The position numbers were made by a program, and so were the translations under genes. From Ruminiclostridium sp. (GTDB lineage: Bacteria; Bacillota_A; Clostridia; Oscillospirales; Ruminococcaceae): a stretch of 14,432 nucleotides of DNA. Within the stretch, counting starts at the first letter, position 1; the number at the start of each line of letters is the position of its first letter. This document shows, in pieces, positions 1 through 5,876 of the stretch. The notes under the pieces are model-generated. The model worked only from the letters and a program-made list of their open reading frames with translations. It had not been told where the DNA came from and made no database searches. The DNA lies in NCBI GenBank assembly GCA_017550775.1, contig JAFZOA010000282.1, forward strand, positions 1 to 14,432. Reading direction: 5' to 3'.

Positions 1-511
1 CCATCATCGTAAAGTTGCCCTTTGCGGCTCCGGCTACAGCACGCATAGCGTCGCTGACATCAACACCCATGATAGAGGCGACGTCGGAAGCTCTCTGCAT
101 CACTTTCGTGGTAGTTTCCATGCTGTCAGCAAGCCCATACCCCGCGCTGCCCTGCAGAAGTGCGCCTATATTGGTAGCGAATGACAGATATTCGCTTTTG
201 GCAAGACCGAGGGATGATGCCGCGTTGTCTGCCGACCGTTCAAGTTCTCCCGAAAAATCTTTAAAGACGGAGCGCGCGCCGCCTAAACTCTGTTCGAGAT
301 CTCCCGCGGCGTCCATTGTGTCCTTTATCAGCTTACCGATACCGAGGGTAGCAATTGTATTCTTCAGAGTACCGAAGGCGTTCTGTATCTTGTCAGAGGC
401 ATCTACTCCGGCTTTGCCGAAATCCTCTAAATCCTTTTTGGCACTCTTCATCTCGGTTTTAAAATTCGATGCCGAGGCCGTAAGTCGGACATTTAATTCA
501 TCCGTTGTCAA
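1..511 (-). CDS. Tape measure protein, N-terminal part (cut by window edge)
   Basis: This is the first 170 codons of the tail tape measure protein, which sets tail length and fills the tail tube; the rest lies beyond base 1. The start is a TTG at 509-511 that overlaps the TGA of the chaperone T frame (TTGA). A G-rich ribosome binding site (GGGGGTGG) lies about 5 bases upstream. The peptide begins TTDELNVRLTASASNFKTEM and continues with helical, Ala/Ser/Lys-rich sequence. It includes FGTLKNTIATLGIGKLIKDT and a Gly/Ala-rich stretch with GALLQGSAGYGLADSME, which is the usual look of tape measure N-termini. Its place directly after the frameshifted tail chaperone is the canonical siphovirus order. 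The TTG start and stop overlap suggest translation is coupled to the chaperone. The family assignment is strong from position and style, although the diagnostic long repeats are outside the window. Confidence 0.88.
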   Translation of the reverse strand, partial: MTTDELNVRLTASASNFKTEMKSAKKDLEDFGKAGVDASDKIQNAFGTLKNTIATLGIGKLIKDTMDAAGDLEQSLGGARSVFKDFSGELERSADNAASSLGLAKSEYLSFATNIGALLQGSAGYGLADSMETTTKVMQRASDVASIMGVDVSDAMRAVAGAAKGNFTMM

Positions 512-1205
512 TTTCCCACCCCCTTATGCCGCAGCGCCTCATTGTGTCGCTGCGCTATTTTCATCATTACCGCCTTGCTTTCGCGCCAGTCTGACGTATC
601 GACACCGCCGGTCTCTGTCCTTCCGAACAATTCAGGGAAAGCGTGTGTAAGTGTCTGAGGCGGGGTCCTTAAGCGCGATATCAGCGCCGAATAGTACGCA
701 GTGAAGGCTGACTCCTGCAGATGTTTCTTTTCAACAAATCTAACAGTGGTGAACAGCTCTTTTATCGTAAGGTCATAGAAATCGCGCGGGCTTATTCCTG
801 CGGCGACTGCTCTGGGGAAGATGTATTCGAGGTGTTCAGAAGCACTTCTGAAGTTTTCTCTTTCATCTTTCGGTCTGTCATTTTCTGGAGCTCGACCACT
901 TCTCCTCTCAAAAAACCCGCAGCTACGAGCATATCCATAACAAGGAATTCATAGTCGTTGAAGTCTTTTCCTGCTGCGACCATTTCATCAAATATGGCTA
1001 TCGCGGTTTCTTTTCTTTCGCTGTAAGAGCCCTCGGTGATCGCCGCAGCAAGGAATTCTACCGACACTTTGAGGATATCGAGTTTTCCGACGCCCTCATT
1101 TATGCCATATCCAAGCCGGTCTTCGAGCTCAATTGCGCGTCCTGCGGTAAGCCTCAGCGTTACAAGGTCACCGTTTTCACGCTTATATGTTACATGATTC
1201 GCCAT
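508..1205 (-). CDS. Tail assembly chaperone, frameshifted long form (gpGT type)
   Basis: This is the predicted -1 frameshift product of about 232 aa. About 99 codons come from the zero frame (1205 to 909) and 133 from the -1 frame (909 to 508). The switch is at a slippery T TTT TTG (909-915). After the slip the frame is open to the TGA at 508-510. It encodes residues such as SASEHLEYIFPRAVAAG and SPRDFYDLTIKEL, which resemble the T-part of siphovirus chaperones. The T frame has no ATG/GTG/TTG with a ribosome binding site near its beginning, so it probably cannot be made alone. In lambda and many Gram-positive siphophages the G and GT forms bind the tape measure and recruit tail tube protein. 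Seen directly: the open -1 frame, the heptamer and the gene order. Inferred: that slippage really happens, and its efficiency. The sequence GAGAGGAG lies immediately 3' of the slip site. Confidence 0.85.
792..1205 (-). CDS. Tail assembly chaperone, short form (gpG type)
   Basis: This 137-aa protein starts at ATG 1203-1205 (MANHVTYKRENGDLVTLRLT) behind AGAAAGGA. An upstream in-frame extension to 1250 runs through the terminator hairpin and is not credible. The protein is mainly helical, with an acidic/basic charged C-terminus ending in a Ser/Pro/Gln-rich tail. It sits between the major tail protein and the tape measure, the normal place of the lambda gpG-like chaperone (from memory, DUF6096-like in Firmicutes phages). 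In lambda-type systems this short form is made in excess over the frameshifted long form. Transcripts reaching it must read through the strong terminator at 1221-1249, which would keep chaperone below tail tube protein. The assignment rests on gene order, size and the frameshift signal. Confidence 0.85.
   Translation of the reverse strand: MANHVTYKRENGDLVTLRLTAGRAIELEDRLGYGINEGVGKLDILKVSVEFLAAAITEGSYSERKETAIAIFDEMVAAGKDFNDYEFLVMDMLVAAGFLRGEVVELQKMTDRKMKEKTSEVLLNTSNTSSPEQSPQE
909..915 (-). other. -1 ribosomal frameshift heptamer T TTT TTG
   Basis: In the zero frame of the chaperone the codons read GGT TTT TTG AGA. The heptamer T TTT TTG therefore fits the X XXY YYZ rule, and both tRNAs can re-pair one base back. 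The -1 frame then stays open for 133 codons to 508, while the zero frame stops at 792. No obvious strong pseudoknot was found by eye downstream, but a purine-rich GAGAGGAGAAG follows directly. Confidence 0.8.
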
Positions 1206-1220
1206 GATTATTTCCTTTCT

Positions 1221-1249
1221 AAAAAATGCCTCGCCACGAAGGCGAGGCA
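1221..1249 (-). terminator. Intrinsic terminator after the major tail protein gene
   Basis: On the minus strand a perfect 9-bp stem (TGCCTCGCC with GGCGAGGCA, loop TTCGT) is followed by six T. It lies between the stop of the major tail protein gene (1263) and the ribosome binding site of the chaperone gene. Partial termination here would give much more tail tube protein than chaperone, as is known for several siphophages. Confidence 0.88.
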
Positions 1250-1262
1250 CTGTTGTAATGCA

Positions 1263-1661
1263 TTAGGTGACTGTAATATCACCCTGTATCGTACACGCGA
1301 CACGGAATTTAAGCGTGTCACCGACGGATGTTCCAAGCTTGTAAGTCTGGTGCTTACCGCTCCACGAACAGCTGGATCCGTCCGGATAAGTGACGGAGTA
1401 GGTCGTTGCTGTTCCATCCGAAGCGTGAGCAGCTGCGAAGTTTCCTGTCTGTGCGATAAAGTCGAAGTTAAGTGACTGGATATCCTGAAGACCGGGAATG
1501 TAGCTCTTGTTTGTCAGGTTATCAAATGTCGTAACATCTATTCTCGCAGGCTCGGAACCCATATCCGGGGTGCTTACGCATCCGGGGATTTTAGTGCCGC
1601 CGATCTTGAATTCTATGCCGGCAGTCGAAAAGCTTTCTACTGTAGGATTCTCATTAGGCAT
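1263..1661 (-). CDS. Major tail protein (tail tube)
   Basis: This 132-aa protein starts at ATG 1659-1661 behind AGAAAGGATG. It begins MPNENPTVESFSTAGIEFKI and has beta-rich sequence with Gly and Ser turns. The motif ARIDVTTFDNLTNKSYIPGL matches the family pattern in which an Asp/Val/Thr-Thr-Phe stretch is followed by a Gly-Leu turn. Tail tube proteins of the SPP1 gp17.1 / lambda gpV class stack as hexamer rings around the tape measure. Its neighbours are a gp17-like tail terminator upstream and a chaperone pair downstream, which fixes the role well. It is bracketed by terminators (1683-1717 upstream, 1221-1249 downstream), so its transcript may be an abundant separate species if a promoter lies nearby, but none was recognised. 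It is short for the family, with no Ig-like C-terminal domain. Confidence 0.85.
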   Translation of the reverse strand: MPNENPTVESFSTAGIEFKIGGTKIPGCVSTPDMGSEPARIDVTTFDNLTNKSYIPGLQDIQSLNFDFIAQTGNFAAAHASDGTATTYSVTYPDGSSCSWSGKHQTYKLGTSVGDTLKFRVACTIQGDITVT

Positions 1662-1681
1662 TTAGTTCACATCCTTTCTTG

Positions 1682-2050
1682 TTATAAAGAAGCGCCCCGA
1701 TACAGCATCGAGGCGCTTTCGTCAACCGTGGTGGAGAAAGTCAGGGTCTCACGGTAAAGGTCATCTTCCTTCCCGGAAGGTCCCGACATTCTTCGGAATC
1801 CTGCGGCTGTCATTATCTGAGCGGCACTTATCGCGAGAAGACGTGCCGCCTGTTCCGTTATATGATAAATATCGGTCTGGACCGTTACGCTTGAAAGCAG
1901 CTCCACACCGTCAGGCGCGGCCTGTTCAATGTTGCTCACCTCTGAAAGCACGATAAGCGGCATTTCAGCAGATATGTCATTGTAGCTCAATTCGATCTGC
2001 GCCCCGAGCGGAGCAAGCAGGTCTCTTACGTGCGGGAGAAGATCAACCAT
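1682..2050 (-). CDS. Tail terminator / tail completion protein (SPP1 gp17-like)
   Basis: This 122-aa protein starts at ATG 2048-2050, which overlaps the TAA of the upstream gene (TAATG), so translation is probably coupled. It begins MVDLLPHVRDLLAPLGAQIE and has the mixed alpha/beta pattern of tail completion proteins. Examples are LSYNDISAEMPLIVLSEVSN and, later, TVQTDIYHITEQAARLLAIS, the typical 'vqidvy.....a...a..i...m...GF.R' pattern of small head-tail joining proteins, including the AAGFRRM motif near residue 84. In SPP1 and lambda (gpU) this protein caps the finished tail and joins it to the head. Gene order (gp15, gp16, HK97 gp10-like, this gene, major tail) supports the call. Its last codons encode a terminator stem. 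Confidence 0.8.
   Translation of the reverse strand: MVDLLPHVRDLLAPLGAQIELSYNDISAEMPLIVLSEVSNIEQAAPDGVELLSSVTVQTDIYHITEQAARLLAISAAQIMTAAGFRRMSGPSGKEDDLYRETLTFSTTVDESASMLYRGASL
1683..1717 (-). terminator. Terminator embedded in the 3' end of the tail terminator gene
   Basis: The minus strand has an 11-bp stem (AGCGCCTCGAT with ATCGGGGCGCT, one G-T pair, loop GCTGT). A T-rich run TTCTTTAT follows and includes the TAA stop at 1682-1684. The whole stem lies in the last codons of the preceding ORF, so translating ribosomes could mask it. Confidence 0.75.
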
Positions 2051-2493
2051 TATCCGCCCATCCTTTCATTCAGTGCTTTAACAAGCTGTGAACGCACCAT
2101 TTTTACGACGTATGTCCTGTTTTTCTCGCAGGACGGGCGCATATACGGACGGGCTTTCATTCCGTGACAGGTGTGCCACTTTCCTTCTGCGTCTTTATAT
2201 CGCCATGACTTCCTTGCGGTGTGCGGGACCGCCGGATCACCTTTCGTGCCTGTGCCGTACTCCACAAAACCGCCGTAACGCTCATTTGTCCCGACCTGAT
2301 ACCCGTTCGGTATTTTCTCGACGGTTATGCTCTGGCGAAGATGCCCGGTCTTTGCGGGGACTATTGCCCTCGCGTCCTGCTTTATCTTCTCAGCGCCAAA
2401 GTATAAGCCTTTCATAACAGCATCAATACCGTTACCGCCAAGATAATCGAGCTTTTTTACAAGATTTGCGCATCCGTCAATTGTTATGTTCAT
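2050..2493 (-). CDS. HK97 gp10-like head-tail / tail component protein
   Basis: This 147-aa protein starts at ATG 2491-2493, overlapping the upstream stop (ATGA). It is recognised as HK97-gp10-like. The first part is an amphipathic helix containing GLYFGAEKIKQDARAIVPAK. The family hallmark TGHLRQSITVEK (residues 50-61) comes next, then YQVGTNERYGGFVEYGTGT (roughly residues 65-83), and a RPYMRPS motif near the C-terminus. This family is a minor virion or tail assembly protein lying between head-closure and tail-terminator genes in many siphophages, as here. A 20-odd-residue insertion with YKDAEGKWHTCHGM sits before RPYMRPS and is common in Clostridia phages. The exact role in the virion is not settled for the family. 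Confidence 0.85.
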   Translation of the reverse strand: MNITIDGCANLVKKLDYLGGNGIDAVMKGLYFGAEKIKQDARAIVPAKTGHLRQSITVEKIPNGYQVGTNERYGGFVEYGTGTKGDPAVPHTARKSWRYKDAEGKWHTCHGMKARPYMRPSCEKNRTYVVKMVRSQLVKALNERMGG

Positions 2494-2810
2494 GCTTTGC
2501 CTACTTTCTCGGCGGCGGCAACTACATGATCGCTGTAAAAAAGCAGACTGATAATGCGACAGTCTTGACCACGGATCGTGACTTTATCCCCCTCTTTGAG
2601 GGGAGAACCCCGCAGCATTATCAGATTATACATCTTAAGCACGCGATCACCATATAACGCTATCTCTGCTTTGTCCGTAACATGAGATACCTGAGCGTTT
2701 ACGTATCCCTGTAAAACGCAGTCCGTCTGCGACCCGATATAACTGCTTGTCTGCGTGACCTTGCGATAATACGGGATACGCTCGGTATCTTTACGTATCA
2801 GCCTAAACAT
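2490..2810 (-). CDS. Head closure / head-tail stopper protein (SPP1 gp16-like)
   Basis: This 106-aa beta-rich protein starts at ATG 2808-2810 and overlaps the upstream connector gene by 8 bases. It begins MFRLIRKDTERIPYYRKVTQ and contains short strands with turns such as VTIRGQDCRIISLLFYSDHV. That fits the small beta-barrel of SPP1 gp16 and lambda gpFII-like stoppers, which seal DNA in the filled head and dock the tail. Size and position between the gp15-like connector and the HK97 gp10-like gene are canonical. The sequence match to named families is weaker than for its neighbours, so the role is taken mostly from synteny. The ribosome binding site is weak, so translation likely depends on coupling to the connector gene. 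Confidence 0.68.
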   Translation of the reverse strand: MFRLIRKDTERIPYYRKVTQTSSYIGSQTDCVLQGYVNAQVSHVTDKAEIALYGDRVLKMYNLIMLRGSPLKEGDKVTIRGQDCRIISLLFYSDHVVAAAEKVGKA

Positions 2811-3117
2811 GGATAACGCCCGCCTTTCGCGGATAGCTCTGGAGCTGCTTTTCTATTGCGGGCGGCAGAGCTTCAAAAGATCGCGATATACCGCCTTCAC
2901 TGCGCGAGCTTTCGCCCTCAGCGCCGAGCCTGTTATAAGCGATCAAAGCAAGCTCAAGCTGAACCCCTTTGAGACGTTCGGGCAGAACATCTCTGCCTAT
3001 CCGATCAAGGATATAAGTCTCTGCGGTATCAAGAAGATCGGCAATTATGAAATCGGACACGTCCGGATAGCCGAGACGAAGTAAAAACTTATCCCTCACT
3101 GTCATACTTACTCCCAT
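2803..3117 (-). CDS. Head-tail connector protein (SPP1 gp15 / Phage_connect_1-like)
   Basis: This all-helical 104-aa protein begins MGVSMTVRDKFLLRLGYPDV. The motif DLLDTAETYILDRIGRDVLP followed by LELALIAYNRLGAEGESSRSEG is characteristic of phage gp6/gp15-type connectors. In those, helix 1-2 is followed by an 'a..ryn..GaEG..s.seG' segment. The protein forms the ring added beneath the portal after DNA packaging. Two starts are possible: ATG at 3115-3117, 7 bases after AGGTGA, and ATG at 3103-3105, 5 bases after GGGAG. Both are well placed, and the second gives MTVRDKF. It overlaps the head closure gene by 8 bases and follows the 57-aa gene closely, so it belongs to the same operon segment. Confidence 0.85.
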   Translation of the reverse strand: MGVSMTVRDKFLLRLGYPDVSDFIIADLLDTAETYILDRIGRDVLPERLKGVQLELALIAYNRLGAEGESSRSEGGISRSFEALPPAIEKQLQSYPRKAGVIHV

Positions 3118-3134
3118 CGCTTTATCACCTGCCT

Positions 3135-3308
3135 TTACGCCTTTTTGGGCTTGTTCTTTTTTTCGGGCTTTGTTTCGGACTCTGCCGCAGATGTTTCCGC
3201 GACATCTGTCGCGGGCTCGATTACGGGCTCCGCTGCAGATGTTTCTGCGGTTTCCTCTACAGGCTTTTTCTCCTCAACAGGATATACGATTCCTACGATC
3301 TTTCCCAT
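3135..3308 (-). CDS. Small Glu/Lys/Ala-rich protein between capsid and connector genes
   Basis: This 57-aa protein starts at ATG 3306-3308 behind AAGGCGGTG. It begins MGKIVGIVYPVEEKKPVEE, then contains two copies of AETSAAE separated by PVIEPATDV, and ends in the very basic SETKPEKKNKPKKA. It has no aromatic core after the first 10 residues and is probably disordered. Tiny low-complexity proteins often sit just after the major capsid gene in siphophages, sometimes with head-fibre or packaging-related roles, but I do not recognise a family. The ORF fills the otherwise empty gap between capsid stop and connector start, and its codon use resembles the neighbours. I am confident it is coding; the function is unknown. 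Confidence 0.72.
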   Translation of the reverse strand: MGKIVGIVYPVEEKKPVEETAETSAAEPVIEPATDVAETSAAESETKPEKKNKPKKA

Positions 3309-3320
3309 GTCGGCACCGCC

Positions 3321-4196
3321 TTATGTCGTAGCCTTATGGAGATAAATGCCCGCGGTCTTGTTTTCATAGACATCTGCAAGGCCGTAAGCACGGAAGAAGA
3401 ACGCCCAAGCATCGGCATCCTGGTTCTCCTCGGGAGTGATGACCTTGTTTACGAGGTGCTTTGTGTACTGCATGAGAGCGTCCTTGCTGATGATCATGAA
3501 GTTGATATTCTTTGCACCTGTCGCCTTTGCATAGCCGCCGGCTTCCTCTCCGGAAGTTCTGCCGTCATTGAGCTTGATGCCTGTATAGAAACGTGTCTGC
3601 GGCACCTTTGTGATAGACTTGAATTCCTCAAGCACCTTCTTCGACTTGTTTGTGTCGAGATCGGCAGTAAGCGCGAGAAGTGTAGGTGTGATGAACAGCA
3701 TTCTCTGATCTGTGGGTACTTCCGCCTCATCCATAGCATTTGTACCTGTGCGAAGAGCCGCGATAACGTCCGCACCTGTGGAAAGGTCTGCTGCGGCGGT
3801 AGTTCCGATATTGGAAGTGCCCGCATAAGTCGCAAAGCGGAAAGCGTCGAGCTCAGGCGCGACCTTTGTTCTGATGAACTCCGAAGAGAGCTTACCGAAT
3901 GCTACGCCGGCGGTCTCTTCATTATCCATAGCGTCAACAGTGAACTTTCTGCCGCGCTCGTAGTTGAACTGTACTGTCTCGTTGGTTACAGTCACATCAC
4001 CGCTCGCGTAACCGTTAGAGCGCGAATAGTCGCCGAGACCCTGCATAGAGATCTTCGGGATCACGATCTCGTTTGCGTTCTTGCCGGCCTGAGCGAGCGA
4101 AGGATCGCTGTCAAGCGCGGCTGTAACAGACGCGTACTTGTAAACAGCGTCCAGCTTGTCAATGTACTTTTTGAATTTTGTGATAGAATTAGGCAT
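3321..4196 (-). CDS. Major capsid protein (HK97 fold)
   Basis: This 291-aa protein starts at ATG 4194-4196 behind AAAGGAGA. The N-terminus MPNSITKFKKYIDKLDAVYK leads into ALDSDPSLAQAGKNANEIVI and KISMQGLGDYSRSNGYASG. This is a common pattern in Firmicutes siphophage capsids (N-arm, then E-loop strand). Later come the spine-helix region VAFGKLSSEFIRTKVAPELD with FRFATYAGTS, then a P-domain/A-domain with RMLFITPTLLALTADL. At 291 aa, with a separate scaffold gene immediately upstream, there is no built-in delta domain. It lies directly after the DUF4355-type scaffold, as expected. No protease motif of the usual prohead type is visible beside it, so maturation cleavage is uncertain. Confidence 0.9.
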   Translation of the reverse strand: MPNSITKFKKYIDKLDAVYKYASVTAALDSDPSLAQAGKNANEIVIPKISMQGLGDYSRSNGYASGDVTVTNETVQFNYERGRKFTVDAMDNEETAGVAFGKLSSEFIRTKVAPELDAFRFATYAGTSNIGTTAAADLSTGADVIAALRTGTNAMDEAEVPTDQRMLFITPTLLALTADLDTNKSKKVLEEFKSITKVPQTRFYTGIKLNDGRTSGEEAGGYAKATGAKNINFMIISKDALMQYTKHLVNKVITPEENQDADAWAFFFRAYGLADVYENKTAGIYLHKATT

Positions 4197-4211
4197 ATTC
4201 TGTTTTCTCCT

Positions 4212-4799
4212 TTACTTAGTGTCTGCGGGAAGTCCCATGATAGCGTTTATGGCCGCATTGTCATCGGTCATTCCCTGAGCCTGACCCATTTTAGGTGCAG
4301 AACCTTTCATTCTGTCGTCCACTGCAGCCTTAACAGCCTCATTAAACGCCTTTTCAAGAGTATCGAGACTTGTCTTGCACTTATCCGCGTCGGTATAGTC
4401 GAGAGGTAATTCCGCGAGGGAAAGCGGCAGTTTCTTTTCAGCCAGTATCTCTTTTGCAGAGGCCTTAAGCTCTCTTCTGGTGATCTCCGCCTCACGTTCC
4501 CTCAGTTTCTGTTCAGCTACTTCCCGCTCGTGCTTTGCTTTTTCTTCGGCGTTCATCTTTGCAAGCTTTTCAGCCTCTGCCGCCTGCGCTTTAGCGTCCG
4601 CATCCCATTTCGCCTTCGCGGTTTCGAGAGCCTTGCTGACGCGCTTATCAAATTCCGACTGACCGCCCGATTTAAGGTAATCGTCAAAGCTCTGAATATT
4701 CGTGGCATTGTTCTTCTGCGGCTCTCCACCCGCTGCCTGCTGATTTGCTGCGGCGTTCTGCTGATTTGTGTTTGCTGCGTTGTTTGAATTAGGTTCCAT
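4212..4799 (-). CDS. Capsid scaffolding protein (DUF4355-like)
   Basis: This 195-aa protein starts at ATG 4797-4799 (MEPNSNNAANTNQQNAAANQ) behind AAAAGGAGC. An in-frame upstream extension to 4832 lacks a ribosome binding site. The N-terminal 35 residues are Asn/Gln/Ala-rich and disordered. A short segment with SFDDYLKSGGQSEFDKRVSK follows, then a long coiled coil rich in Ala, Glu and Lys. The C-terminal part includes AAVDDRMKGSAPKMG and a terminal AINAIMGLPADTK. This arrangement is the typical DUF4355 phage scaffold, which guides capsid assembly and then leaves the prohead. The gene ends 16 bases before the capsid start, so the two form one translational unit. Confidence 0.88.
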   Translation of the reverse strand: MEPNSNNAANTNQQNAAANQQAAGGEPQKNNATNIQSFDDYLKSGGQSEFDKRVSKALETAKAKWDADAKAQAAEAEKLAKMNAEEKAKHEREVAEQKLREREAEITRRELKASAKEILAEKKLPLSLAELPLDYTDADKCKTSLDTLEKAFNEAVKAAVDDRMKGSAPKMGQAQGMTDDNAAINAIMGLPADTK

Positions 4800-4881
4800 A
4801 ATACTGCTCCTTTTTTTGCCCCTGCCGTTCACGCCGACAGGTTCGTATTGTTGCCCGCGGCGTACCTGCCACCGCGTTCGT

Positions 4882-4916
4882 AATATAAAACGGCTCCGCC
4901 ATTAAGCGAAACCGTT
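4882..4916 (-). terminator. Intrinsic terminator after the HECGH protein gene
   Basis: The minus strand has an 11-bp stem (AACGGTTTCGC with GCGGAGCCGTT, two G-T pairs) followed by TTATATT. It begins just after the TGA of the upstream metallopeptidase-like gene (4921) and lies about 85 bases before the scaffold start. Confidence 0.72.
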
Positions 4917-4920
4917 ATTA

Positions 4921-5514
4921 TCAAAGATAAATTTTATCCCCTTCCGGGTCTCCTTCACCGTTTTCACCCATCTTGTTTTCGTCGGAAATGGTGTTTGTGA
5001 GCGGTTCAATGTATTTCGCGATATAGTCCGGAAGGACATCACGATCAAGATGATACATAGCCCACGCCTCGGCAAAGAGCTCGTTTGTCTGCCCTTTTTC
5101 AAGATACTGTTTAAGCAGTCCTCTGCTCGTGCCTACCCATCTTTCGGCAGCCTGACGAAAGCCCCAGGGGAACATATTATCAGACGTCATCAAGTGGCCG
5201 CATTCATGATATATGGTGTGCCGCGTTCCGCTCAGCATGTTTTGGAGTTCGAAAGCGAGAGCGTTCTTGCTGTACAGGCAAAGACCGTCCGCCTTGCCGC
5301 GCCAGCTTGTAATTTCAGCATCGTCCGGGTATAATCTGAAAAGCGTATCGAAAGAACATACCAGATCGGGGCGCTTTTCCCTCGGAAGAGACATTATAGC
5401 CTCGTTTACAAAATTCGCGTACCACACGGGAAAATCATCATATTCCGGACGATTTACGCCTAAATCCTTTGCACGCGCTTTTGCTTCTTCTATTGTCTTG
5501 TCGTTTATTTTCAT
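4921..5514 (-). CDS. Predicted HExxH zinc metallopeptidase-like protein, free-standing
   Basis: This 197-aa protein starts at ATG 5512-5514 behind AAAGGATAATGCC. It carries HECGH at residues 103-107 in the helix context TIYHECGHLM. A downstream acidic helix, NELFAEAWAMYHLDRDVLP (residues 144-162), has E145 and E149 as candidates for a third zinc ligand. This is the gluzincin-like layout of a zinc peptidase. There is no signal peptide or membrane segment. It sits in the head gene cluster between the MuF region and the scaffold, and is closed by its own terminator. Possible roles are processing of virion or prohead proteins, or an accessory (moron) function. I do not recognise a named family. 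Peptidase chemistry is inferred only from the motif. Confidence 0.72.
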   Translation of the reverse strand: MKINDKTIEEAKARAKDLGVNRPEYDDFPVWYANFVNEAIMSLPREKRPDLVCSFDTLFRLYPDDAEITSWRGKADGLCLYSKNALAFELQNMLSGTRHTIYHECGHLMTSDNMFPWGFRQAAERWVGTSRGLLKQYLEKGQTNELFAEAWAMYHLDRDVLPDYIAKYIEPLTNTISDENKMGENGEGDPEGDKIYL

Positions 5515-5521
5515 GGCATTA

Positions 5522-5536
5522 TCCTTTCGGGCATAA
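5522..5536. repeat. 15-bp direct repeat, copy A (partner at 5773-5787)
   Basis: The sequence TCCTTTCGGGCATAA is identical at 5522-5536 and 5773-5787. On the minus strand each copy lies between a terminator and a start codon and supplies the AAAGGA ribosome binding site. The two copies flank the 66-aa gene. Confidence 0.85.
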
Positions 5537-5563
5537 AAAACCGCCTTGACAGTCAGGGCGGTT
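5535..5563 (-). terminator. Intrinsic terminator between the 66-aa gene and the HECGH gene
   Basis: The minus strand has a 7-bp stem AACCGCC with GGCGGTT (loop CTGACTGTCAA) followed by a T run. It starts right after the TAG of the upstream gene (5564-5566). The next ribosome binding site lies about 10 bases beyond, within a 15-bp sequence repeated at 5773-5787. Confidence 0.8.
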
Positions 5564-5764
5564 CTATTCAGTTGTTTCCTTTTCAGATTCGTCTATAACA
5601 CTCACATTGCTCGCAAGAAATGTCAGCGTGACTTTCTGTGCCTCATGAATATCTTTTGCGACTGCATATCCGGTCACCCCACTAAACTTTGAATCGTCGA
5701 CATATATTTCGGCGGTATCAAAGCCTGTCTTAACTATTTTTACTTTATGACCATATTCCATCAT
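5564..5764 (-). CDS. Small beta-rich protein of unknown function
   Basis: This 66-aa protein starts at ATG 5762-5764, the first of two adjacent ATGs, behind AAAGGAAA. The upstream in-frame ATG at 5785 lies inside the terminator and repeat region and is unlikely. The sequence MMEYGHKVKIVKTGFDTAEI is followed by YVDDSKFSGVTGYAVAKDI and a KVTLTFLASNVSVIDESE strand pair. This 'I.vdg..i.gV.gY.v......a..vtLtf....v.v' pattern is frequent in small phage proteins of Firmicutes, often next to head genes, but no function is established that I can name. It is a one-gene unit with a terminator on each side (5785-5815 and 5535-5563), which suggests an inserted accessory cassette. Confidence 0.65.
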   Translation of the reverse strand: MMEYGHKVKIVKTGFDTAEIYVDDSKFSGVTGYAVAKDIHEAQKVTLTFLASNVSVIDESEKETTE

Positions 5765-5772
5765 GTTCTGTT

Positions 5773-5787
5773 TCCTTTCGGGCATAA
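5773..5787. repeat. 15-bp direct repeat, copy B (partner at 5522-5536)
   Basis: This is the identical partner of the repeat at 5522-5536. It is the leader of the 66-aa gene, just downstream (minus strand) of the terminator at 5785-5815. Confidence 0.85.
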
Positions 5788-5815
5788 GAAAAGCGCATAC
5801 CCGAAGGCGTGCGCT
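5785..5815 (-). terminator. Intrinsic terminator or attenuator upstream of the 66-aa gene
   Basis: The minus strand has stem AGCGCACGCC with GGTATGCGCT around a TTCG loop (one mismatch, one G-T pair), followed by TTTCTT. It does not directly follow a gene end: about 120 bases of non-coding DNA separate it from the terminator at 5934-5963. It could therefore end a short leader or small RNA. Confidence 0.72.
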
Positions 5816-5876
5816 CTGATATGTGTTTAATTTTAACAGAAACGGCGTTTTCCGGCGCGTTTCTCTAAAAAGCTAA

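Noticed and set aside
15..650. Plus-strand open frame of 211 codons at the left edge
   Set aside because: It is antisense to the tape measure start and the chaperone T frame, both of which are recognised. The Ser/Pro/Ala/Arg-rich translation is typical of a shadow frame.
792..830. Frameshift site near TCT TCC CCA at the end of the short chaperone
   Set aside because: It does not fit the X XXY YYZ rule for both tRNAs. T TTT TTG at 909-915 does fit, and the -1 frame is open all the way from there.
3170..3265. Short repeated sequence as a possible CRISPR or tandem repeat array
   Set aside because: There are only two imperfect copies within a coding ORF, explained by the AETSAAE peptide repeat; there are no spacers.
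3336..4409. Plus-strand open frame of 357 codons opposite the capsid gene
   Set aside because: It is antisense to a well-recognised capsid and scaffold gene, has no Shine-Dalgarno before its ATG and shows no recognisable domain; it is a mirror of GC-biased codons on the other strand.
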